A stretch of 28,989 nucleotides of DNA from Brachionus koreanus (lineage: Eukaryota; Rotifera; Eurotatoria; Ploima; Brachionidae): the NCBI GenBank assembly GCA_016987375.1, contig PJRA01000008.1:5714-34702 (forward strand). The letters run 5' to 3'. Positions 10,901 through 17,492 of the stretch are shown here, in pieces; position 1 is the first letter of the stretch, and every line of letters starts with the position of its first letter. The notes under the pieces are model-generated. The model was not told where the DNA came from. It saw only the letters and a list, made by a program, of their open reading frames with translations, and searched no databases. The position numbers and the translations under genes are program-made.

Positions 10901-13900
10901 TGCTCTTAAATTCAGAATGCCCTGACAAGTATGTTGAGTCATAAAATTGGCGAAGTAAAAAAAATTTTCATTTTTACATTGGGATAATTGTAAATTAATA
11001 TTAGATCATTAGTCACTAGTTAGATCATGAATAAATTTTAGTCTGAAAGAGCACTAGCTTGGTACAGAAAACAAATAAATAAATGATATTAATTATTGAA
11101 AAATGTTATTTCTTAGCCAAGCACTAGGATTCTATCTAAGCTTCTTTGCGTATTTATAAAATATTTTTGATTTGGATTTTTTTTTTCTTGGTTTAATTTT
11201 ATTTTATTTTCTTTTTTTGTAAATTTTTTTCATTTAAAATTAGTGTTGGATGCGGTCTTAGCGAGCCGGTCCAAATCGCGGACGGTTTTTTGCGGTCAGA
11301 CGGCCGGTCTCCAAAACGGTCTCAAATTTTGGCCGCAAAAAAAAACGGCCAGCTTAAAACCGGCGGTCAAAAATACGGCCAACTTAAAATGGGCGGTTAA
11401 AAATACGGCCAAAAAAATTCTGGCGGTTATTTGACCGGACGCCCAAACGGTCCAAATTTTTTTCCGAAATAAAAATATTTAAATAACTATTTATTATTAA
11501 AAATTTGAAAAAAATTAAGAATCAAAGACAATTTTAATATTTTTTGAAAATTTTTTTAACATATAATCTTTTTTGATTGTAAAATAACTAAAGTTAAAGG
11601 CATTTTGTTTAAAAAAATGATATTTTTTAAAAATATTTTTAAAATTTCAATCAAAATTATTTTTATTTAACAAATATAGCTCATAAACTAGTTGGCCGTA
11701 TTAATGGCCGCCCGTATCTAGTTGGTCGTATTTTTTTGCTGCCAAAATTTGAGACCGTAAGAATAACCAGTCTAATGTCCGCCCGCATAGTAGTTGGCCG
11801 GATTTGGCGAATACGGTTGCGACCAAAAAAATTTTGGCCTGTTTAGTAACCATGTGTCCGGATCCCAACACTATTTAAAATACAGTTTAAAGATCAATAA
11901 ATGGAAGAAAAATTTAGAAGTCTTAGAATTGCTGAAGTATTGCCTATTAGAGCAAATAAATTCTGGAGTTTTATTTCCTCGTGATCAAAGAGAAATAAAA
12001 AAAGACAAATATCTAATTAATTTAGCAAACGAATTTTCAAAAAAAAATTTATTTGATAATTTACAAAATTTGATAGTAATTATAGAAGGTTAATTGTCAA
12101 TTTTTTCATTTAAAAAAATCAATTTTTATTCTTTTTGACTTGGCAATTCGTTGTCAATCTCGAGATCAGTGCTAGCGTGTTTAGGCCTTTGCCATCATTA
12201 TCCCGGTTCTCTTCAATCCTAGATTTTTTATCATAAGGTATTGTGAAATTCAAATACAAATGAAACAAAGAAAAAATTCTTCCTATTTTGATAGATTAAA
12301 ACTTTTTAAAAAACATTTTAAAAAATTGCAACATAGTTTGTTGCACCTTTTTTATCTAAAATAATAAAATTTTTACTTTCATTTTTTTTTTTTTAAAAAA
12401 AAGTTGATTAGCTAATAAATAAACAAATTGCTTTTAAAATTTTTTAATTTATTAAAATTGTTTTCATTTAGGATCAATAAGCCTTATAAAAGAAAAAGCC
12501 TCGTTTCATCCATCAATAGACGAGTCAATAACGGACTTAAAGGACAAAATATATGAGTTAAGAAAAATTTGCATGAATTGGATAAAGTCAATTGAAAGTG
12601 ATTTAATTCCAAATTTGTCAGGCGATCCGAACAGCCTTTCGCTGACCAAAATAGAAAGAAACGTAAACGAAATCCTCAGAGTTTCTTACATATTTGGAAT
12701 TGAGCTACAAAATGATATAATCAAATTTTTGACACAAAACCGAGCCAAATCTTTTGCCCAAGGCCTAGCCGAATTCTCTATACAGTGGTGTGACTATATA
12801 GTAAGCAAAACAGACAGAGGCAAAGGCAGAACAACCAGACCCTGGGCTGCCAACAAAGGCCTTCATTTGGTTCAGGTTGCAGTGGCACATTCGGTTCACT
12901 TGAGTAGCTGGGACTTTTCCCGGCTCGTTCAGGCAATTGAGAGATGCTTTTCGCATCTAATCGGTGATCAAGAACAAGACAGCGACTATCTACTCAAACC
13001 GCTAAACCGAAATATCAGCTCAAGTAGTCGGAGTTTGAATTTTACAGCCAAAATAAGCAACAAAACTCTACCGCCACGAAAACGATTTGAAGACGCATGT
13101 CTGGAATTTGATAAAAAAATTGAGACAAAACGTTTTGAAGACAGAAGTATTGGAAAAATATTAGATTTGAATAGACAAGATTGGATCATAGCCGGAACTG
13201 AAGTTCAATTTAGATGGCAATTGGGCTTGTTAATTGGTGAAGGAAGCTTTGGCAAAGTGTATTCATGCGTCAATTTGGACACTTGGGAGCCGATGGCTTT
13301 GAAAATAATCGAGTTCAAAAATAACACGGATGTACAAAATTTACAAGAAATAGCTGACGAGATAAACAATGTGGTTGACATATGTCATGAAAATTTGGTC
13401 AAAGTGTACGGATCTGAATTGCACAGGAAGGAAATATTTATTTTTATGGAGTTTTGTGGCGATCAGTGCACTCTTGATCGCCTTAGTCGAGATGCGTCTG
13501 GTTTGCCCGAAAATTTGGTCAGAAAATACACAAAATCGTTGCTCAAAGGCGTGGAACATTTGCATGAAAAAAATATAATTCATCGTGATATAAAAGGAGC
13601 TAATATTTTCCTGAAATCAATTGACAATCGTCATCCGGAAAAAGTGGTGCTCAAATTGGGAGATTTCGGGTGTTCGATTAGACTAAAGGATCCAATCGGC
13701 ACGGCTAGTAGAGATCAGGCAACTGGTCTTAGAGGAACATATGGTAAGTCAATAAAAATAGAACAATAAAAAAATTAAATAAAAAAAAAAAAAAATTTAT
13801 TAGCTTTTATGGCGCCTGAAGTGATGGCATCAGGTGGTGTAAAAGACGAAGGCTATACATATTCAGCTGACATTTGGAGTGTTGGATGTGTTGTTATTGA

Positions 13901-14135
13901 GATGTTTACAGGCAAGAGACCATGGCATCCTTTAAAAGACGAAGCCATATTGTTCAAAGTTCATTTATCGACTGACAGTGATAAGAAGCCTTCTTACCCG
14001 GTGCCGATTTCTGATGAAGCAAATCATTTTCTAAATTGTTGCTTTGAATTCGAACCAGACAAGCGTTTGCTTGCAGATCAATTGTTAGAGCTTAGCTTCG
14101 TTAAAGTTGTTGATGATGATACTGTTTATGACTAA
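4985..14135 (+). CDS. MAP3K4: MAP3K4/MEKK4-like kinase, join(4985..6014,8029..10377,12472..13743,13804..14135)
   Basis: This is an upstream kinase of p38/JNK stress signalling, cytoplasmic by family knowledge. The four exons join in frame (GT-AG introns, all phase 1) into 4,983 nt, 1,660 aa, close to the human protein at about 1,600. ATG 4985 follows an in-frame stop at 4946. Residues 1-343 hold an acidic run, a lysine-rich patch and a proline-rich stretch. Exon 2 gives the long MAP3K4-specific helical region (RPEYLEHWNWFEQRLNYSR, EEEINKF-like and LADLELAAKYELVHDLQAL segments). Exon 3 completes it (CDYIVSKTDRGKGRTTRPWA, matching the conserved FARKWMNYVLTKCESGRG block). The kinase domain starts near 1373: G-loop GEGSFGKV 1382-1389, lysine K1404 (MALK), HRDIKGAN 1497-1504, DFG 1524-1526, MAPE 1553-1556, GKRPWHP. 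All catalytic residues are present, so it should be active. I see no alternative family. Confidence 0.93.
6980..7155 (+). pseudogene. LINE reverse-transcriptase fragment (+ strand)
   Basis: The + strand reads SVDQQEIPLEPNPSFLDIK followed by LDPKLTDKGLLHDLMKK and an RIKSFKW-like end (here KIKSFKW), without a stop for about 50 codons. This resembles the block after the RT catalytic core in jockey/I-type LINEs (…FLGI.LD..LTF..H…K…N.I…W). Only this piece is seen, so it is a truncated relic. Family assignment is from memory of the motif and needs a search. Confidence 0.45.
7200..7890 (-). pseudogene. Decayed LINE reverse transcriptase fragment (- strand) with FADD motif
   Basis: Reading the minus strand downward gives RGLIVKLPKQGN, CDNWRGITLLPRASKAFC, LREEQAGFRRGRGCIDH, a frameshifted ALWTILRSYGLPQKIVNMIK, then VRHGCVLSPTLFLIVID joined directly to LDFADDLVLVYSTEEHM and TGLEINMAKTKVMCINT. 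These are RT blocks of an APE-type LINE in correct order: the PKKGD entry, QAGFR, QGC..SP.LF and the FADD active site. About 25-30 residues normally found between the LFLIVID and LDFADD blocks are missing, an internal deletion. Frameshifts and stops (for example before VRHGC) show it is inactive. It lies antisense in intron 1 of the kinase gene. Confidence 0.85.
11241..11873. mobile_element. Complete hAT-type MITE, 633 bp, with 8-bp target site duplication
   Basis: The element starts TAGTGTTGG and ends CCAACACTA, a 9-bp perfect terminal inverted repeat that continues imperfectly inward with GGCCG-rich sequence. It is flanked on both sides by TTTAAAAT (11233-11240 and 11874-11881), an exact 8-bp duplication. 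The 8-bp duplication and the YAGTGTTGG-type terminus are hallmarks of hAT transposons. It has no transposase; the 63-codon ORF at 11243 is a by-product of its GC-rich repeats. Internally it carries many GGTCAAAAATACGGCC-type subrepeats. The perfect duplication suggests a fairly recent insertion. Confidence 0.9.
11886..12092 (+). other. Stop-free stretch in intron 2, possible cassette exon or relic
   Basis: The frame is open from the hAT element to TAA at 12091. It includes LELLKYCLLEQINSGVLF and LINLANEFSKKNLFDNL, which look like ordinary protein. A segment 11918-12088 (171 nt) would be phase 1 at both ends, preceded by TTTAG and followed by GTTAAT, so it could be skipped or included without shifting the kinase frame. 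The splice sites are weak and no counterpart is known to me in MAP3K4, so this is unproven. Open frames of this length also arise by chance in this window. Confidence 0.25.
13744..13803 (+). other. Intron 3 of the MAP3K4-like gene (60 bp)
   Basis: The donor is GTAAGT at 13744 and the acceptor TTTATTAG ends at 13803. It interrupts the kinase activation segment; removal gives GTYAFMAPEV across the junction, as expected for the P+1 loop of a MAP3K. It is almost pure A/T between the splice sites. Confidence 0.95.
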
Positions 14136-14159
14136 AATAAATATATATGTGTAAATAAA
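14136..14159 (+). terminator. Poly(A) signals of the MAP3K4-like gene
   Basis: Two AATAAA hexamers, at 14136-14141 and 14154-14159, directly follow the TAA stop at 14133-14135. The first begins at the base after the stop, so the 3' UTR is probably very short. Confidence 0.55.
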
Positions 14160-14360
14160 TTACAACGACAGCTGTATTTCAGTTTGTTAGTTGCAAAAAT
14201 TTAGAAATTAATTATTTAATTTATATAAAAATTGTTTATTTATTAAATTTGAGGAAAAATTGAGTTTTTATAAGAAAAAAATTAAAAACACTACAATTTG
14301 ATATATTACACTCGGCATAAAACTAAAATTAACTCTTATTTATAATATTAGTATTTATAA

Positions 14361-14531
14361 TAGTGTCAGTGATCCGGTAAAAATTATTAGTGGCCGAGAC
14401 CGTATTCGCTAAACTCGGCCAACTATTTGCGGACGGTCTTTTGGCCGCCAAAATATACGGCCAAATAAATGGATTTATTTTAATTATTACTAGTGTTCAG
14501 ATTGACCGGCCAACCTGAATCCCCAACACTA
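14361..14531. mobile_element. Short, rearranged hAT MITE copy in reverse orientation
   Basis: It starts TAGTGTCAGTGATCCGG and runs through GACCGTATTCGC and CGGCCAACTATTTGCGGACGG, which match the reverse complement of the right end of the 11241-11873 element. It ends in CCCCAACACTA after a GACCGGCCAAC block. It is 171 bp long, so most of the internal sequence is gone. The 8-bp flanks (ATTTATAA and GTAATAAT) do not match, so its insertion site has changed or an end is not original. The last 41 bp (14491-14531) are themselves bounded by TAGTGTT/AACACTA. Confidence 0.7.
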
Positions 14532-15473
14532 GTAATAATTAAAGTAAAAATAATAAGGATAAAAGCTACAGCAGACTGCGTTTCAATTCACTTAAAAAAC
14601 ACTTATATCTTTATAGATTTGATACTATGGAAGATGAAGCAGATGGCAAAGAATTAATGTCTTCGGAAAATGAATTATTTGAAAAATGGATCGAACATAA
14701 ATATGGATCAATAGAATAAACAAATATTGATTTAAATGTAAATTTAAAAAAAAAACTAATGCAAAACGAGAATTACACAACTGATCATTAATAGCTAGAA
14801 TTTCATAAGAACTTGATGATATATTATCTATCTAAAGAAAAAAATAAATCAAAAAATTTTAATTATATTTAAAATTCACATTTTGCTTTTTAAATATACA
14901 GTTATATTTCTTATACGTTTTTTTTTACAAATTAAACCATGAATTAATGAATTAAATCATAAAAAAATTGAATTCATAAAATGATTACCTAAAATAAACA
15001 CAAGTCTATAGAAATTTATAATTAAAAATTAAAAAACTGATTTTTGTTTTAAATCCATTCGTCAATGTTTTTTTCATATTTCTGCTCATATTAATTTTGT
15101 AATATGAATAATGTTTTAAGAATTATTTAGTTACAATTTTTAATTTTCATTTTGTTTATCAAATAATTTGAGAGAAGTTTTTTTAAATTTTCTGAAATAA
15201 TGTATAAAATAAATCTTTTTACACTTTTTCTTATATTTATACTTAAATTGGCAATTATAATACGACATCAAACTAATTTAACTTTTTTTATTTTTTTTGT
15301 ATTTTTTGTCTATGAGGCTTGAACTTAATAATTAATAATAATAATATAAAATCAAAAAAAATTAAAAAGCAAAATTGTTTTCTTATATTTGCCTATAAAA
15401 AAGATTATTTTAAATTTTAAGATGGAGGTATAAATGATTAGACTAAAATTATTTTAAATCTATTTATTTAATG
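14532..15473. other. Gene-free AT-rich stretch
   Basis: No substantial coding sequence is seen. A 30-codon acidic ORF (14627-14719, starting MEDEADGKELM, preceded by TTTATAG) is the only exon-like piece and cannot be linked to any gene. Confidence 0.4.
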
Positions 15474-15604
15474 AATAAATAATTGAAAACCAAATAGATT
15501 GGAACGCCAAAAAATTTGATTTTTTTTGATTCCAATTAGAATTTTTATTAAAAAAAAATTAAATTTTTTGGCGTTCCAATCTATTTGGTTTTCAATTATT
15601 TATT
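15474..15604. repeat. Hairpin with 44-bp perfect inverted arms
   Basis: The left arm 15474-15517 is the exact reverse complement of the right arm 15561-15604; both contain the GGAACGCC/GGCGTTCC block and AAATAATTG/CAATTATTT. The spacer is 43 bp. The size (131 bp) and structure fit a fold-back MITE. The arms' perfect identity suggests recent origin or gene conversion. No clear target duplication was found. Confidence 0.9.
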
Positions 15605-15758
15605 AAGTACACTTTTTTTTCTTAGAAATGTTAAGACTATTTTGTTTGCAAAAAAGAATAAATTAAAAAAAAGAATACGTTTATTTTCACGTAAGTTACC
15701 TGAATATAAATAGAAAATTAAAACACGTAAGATATGTGTACGTTTTTTTTAATTTTTA

Positions 15759-15817
15759 TTTTATTTTCACGCATTTAAAATAAAAAAATTATTTTTTTTT
15801 AATGCGTGAAAATAAAA
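15759..15817. repeat. Inverted repeat inside the left MULE terminus
   Basis: TTTTATTTTCACGCATT at 15759-15775 pairs exactly with its reverse complement at 15801-15817, separated by 25 A/T-rich bases. The CGTGAAAATAA core is the same motif as in the terminal repeats, so the terminus contains both direct and inverted copies of it. Confidence 0.85.
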
Positions 15818-15859
15818 AATTAACAAGTATTCAAGTAAATTAACAAGATTAACAAGTAT

Positions 15860-16579
15860 TTAAGAACAATTAGAACATTTCCAAATTTTTTTTACTGGAA
15901 TATATGTTCTATTAACACATTTCAAATGAAAATTAAAATTACAAGAACCACAAATGATAAACTTATTATCACAATTATTGGAACAAATTTTACAAGATTT
16001 CAAATTGTTCAAAAAAAAAGAAAGAGTATTCTCTAGCATAATCAAGCCTTCAGTAGTAAAAAAATCCGACAATTGATCTTTTTTAAGACCATTTTGGTCA
16101 AATAAGCCAGTTGAAAATATTGAACTTGTATACGATTTTGGATCGACTTTTACGTGCTCTTCGTCAATTAACTCATTTTTTTGAATAAAATCGCCTAGTT
16201 TGTGTAAGGCGCTATCCAACAGGATAATTTTTAAAAAATCGACCAATTGAACATTTGAATCTATTAATTTCGTTGACTTTGACTTTTGAGTTGTTGTTGC
16301 TTGATCTTTTGCTTTTCTTTTACGTTCGGCTCGAGTTGGTGCACCTCGTTTTGGAACATCTTTGGCTAACTGCTTTTGAGATAAATCAATCGTTGGTTTT
16401 ATAATTAAAAGTTGATTTGATGCTTGAGTTGATGATTCAGTACTTTCACTCGTTTGACTATTATCGGACGTAACTAATTGTTGATTTGTTGTTTGATTGA
16501 ACACTGATACTTCTTCGTTAATAACATCTTTTACACTTGCTTCGTTTGAGATTGGTTTTATTTTGTTCGAACGTTCCAT
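15860..16579 (-). CDS. PHD-finger protein encoded in the MULE-like element, 239 aa
   Basis: The frame is intact, ATG at 16579 to a stop at 15860. The N-terminal 70 residues are rich in S, T, Q and N. A basic patch follows (KRGAPTRAERKRK, about 95-107), then a helical acidic segment (LGDFIQKNELIDEEHVKVDP). The C-terminus is a PHD finger in C4HC3 form: CKIC, CGSC, HLKC and a final WKCSNC. The same order (basic KRGRP-like patch, EEHV-type segment, PHD at the very end) occurs, as far as I recall, at the C-terminus of MULE-derived ZSWIM-like proteins in invertebrates. I infer it is the tail of such a transposase, split off. PHD fingers commonly bind histone H3 tails; here binding is unproven. It lies 49 bp downstream of the FAR1-like ORF on the same strand. 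Confidence 0.75.
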   Translation of the reverse strand: MERSNKIKPISNEASVKDVINEEVSVFNQTTNQQLVTSDNSQTSESTESSTQASNQLLIIKPTIDLSQKQLAKDVPKRGAPTRAERKRKAKDQATTTQKSKSTKLIDSNVQLVDFLKIILLDSALHKLGDFIQKNELIDEEHVKVDPKSYTSSIFSTGLFDQNGLKKDQLSDFFTTEGLIMLENTLSFFLNNLKSCKICSNNCDNKFIICGSCNFNFHLKCVNRTYIPVKKIWKCSNCS

Positions 16580-16628
16580 ACGTCTCTAGTTGTGAGCCAT
16601 TTGTGAGTCTTATTTGTTATATATTGTG

Positions 16629-17114
16629 TTATTTTTTGGCATCACTACCAGTGTCAAACTTTGAATTTATTTCATCTTCCTCTTCTTGAGTAAGACGTCG
16701 ATTACTCGGGTGTTTGTCAAAGTCATCTTTCGAAATTTGATGAGCCACTTCTTTAACTTTTGTTTGAGTATTGACTCTTTCGTGTTCTAAATTACATTTT
16801 GTGACTTGATAATTGTTTTTCATCGGGCCATTCACGACGTAATTGAGACGAATTTCGGCTAAGCATCCAAATGGGGCAACATATGATTGTTTAGGACGTT
16901 GACCGGTACTTTTTGATGAAATTTTTTCTGGATTACGATGATGGATACATTTGAAATGTACATATTTCAAACTTTCGTTATCATCGTCACTACTTCGTTT
17001 AGCACTACTGTAAGTCGTCCAAAGTGTAAACGACTGTTTAGTAAAGTCATTAAATACTTGCAAAAAGTCGTCAAATGCTTCGAAAATTTGGTCTCGAAAA
17101 ATTGGAGAGCACAT
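16629..17114 (-). CDS. FAR1/ZSWIM-like N-terminal domain protein of the MULE-like element, 161 aa
   Basis: The frame is intact, ATG at 17114 to a stop at 16629. It begins FEAFDDFLQVFNDFTKQSF, continues with LKYVHFKCIHH and STGQRPKQSYVAPFGCLAEI, and ends with HQISKDDFDKHPSNRRLTQE. This order (FDDF helix, YxxFxCxHxG, GxRPxxxxxxxGCxAxI, VSKxxFxxxPxxRRLT) is that of the FAR1-like DNA-binding domain at the N-terminus of MULE transposases and ZSWIM1/3-type proteins. Here the protein stops immediately after the domain, where the RNase-H core would begin. It may act as a DNA-binding or repressor-like product for element ends, which is inference. It is upstream of and colinear with the PHD ORF. Confidence 0.75.
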   Translation of the reverse strand: MCSPIFRDQIFEAFDDFLQVFNDFTKQSFTLWTTYSSAKRSSDDDNESLKYVHFKCIHHRNPEKISSKSTGQRPKQSYVAPFGCLAEIRLNYVVNGPMKNNYQVTKCNLEHERVNTQTKVKEVAHQISKDDFDKHPSNRRLTQEEEDEINSKFDTGSDAKK

Positions 17115-17399
17115 GTTTAGATTGAGTTTTAAGAAATTAGATAAGGTTTTTCAATGTTTTTTTTTAGATTTAAGTAAATTCAATAAGTCTTATCCAAGCG
17201 AATTTATGATATAGGCACTAGTGTATAGTTGGTTTCAAGTTTTTTTGAGTAGCTTCATGTTTGATATGCTTTATATGATAGAATTTTTTAAAATAAATTT
17301 TCTTTTATATTTGACACTTGCGTGAAAATAAAAGATAATTGACACACGTAAAATGAAAAAAAAAATTTATTTTCACTTAAGTTACGTGTATTAATAATT

Positions 17400-17405
17400 T
17401 TTATT
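17400..17405 (-). terminator. Candidate poly(A) signal for the membrane-protein gene inside the MULE terminus
   Basis: On the minus strand the motif AATAAA (within GTGAAAATAAAAATT) lies about 90 bp after the stop of the gene at 17493-22348. No AATAAA occurs between the stop and the transposon, so the element may supply the 3' end of this gene. Position only; transcript ends are unknown. Confidence 0.35.
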
Positions 17406-17492
17406 TTCACGTAACTAACGTGAAAATAAGTGCACTCTAAAAAAAAATAATCATTTTTAAAAAAAAAACTTCAATGAGACTGAATTGATGAA

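Larger units (their letters stand above)
10378..12471 (+). other. Intron 2 of the MAP3K4-like gene (2,094 bp)
   Basis: The donor is GTAAAT at 10378 and the acceptor TTTTCATTTAG ends at 12471, with split codon G|GA. The protein across the junction (KQKLQG-SISLIKEK) keeps the colinear order of the vertebrate MAP3K4 segment (QRKAFQQSIEGLMTL), which supports direct joining. It contains a complete hAT MITE (11241-11873) and a stop-free stretch at 11886-12092. 10440-11230 is AT-rich with nothing else recognised. Confidence 0.85.
15677..17435 (-). mobile_element. MULE-like element with long terminal inverted repeats
   Basis: The left terminus (from about 15679: TTATTTTCACGTAAGTTACC, then ACACGTAAGAT and TTTTATTTTCACGCA) aligns with the reverse complement of the right terminus (about 17310-17431: TTATTTTCACGTTAGTTACG, ACACGTAACTT, TTTTATTTTCACGCAAG). 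The repeats are imperfect, roughly 100 bp, with the three blocks in the same order and similar spacing. Between them are two intact minus-strand ORFs (16629-17114 and 15860-16579), one with a FAR1-like domain typical of Mutator-like transposases. Long terminal repeats are usual in MULEs. I could not fix the exact ends or find a 9-10 bp target duplication. Confidence 0.65.

Noticed and set aside
11243..11434. 63-codon ORF in the hAT MITE
   Set aside because: It is produced by tandem AAAATACGGCC-type subrepeats in the element, not by a gene.
15660..17440. Reading the CACGTAA/TTACGTG repeats as a CRISPR-like or regulatory array
   Set aside because: The motifs are few, irregularly spaced and match between the two ends of the element in inverted order, so they are terminal inverted repeats.
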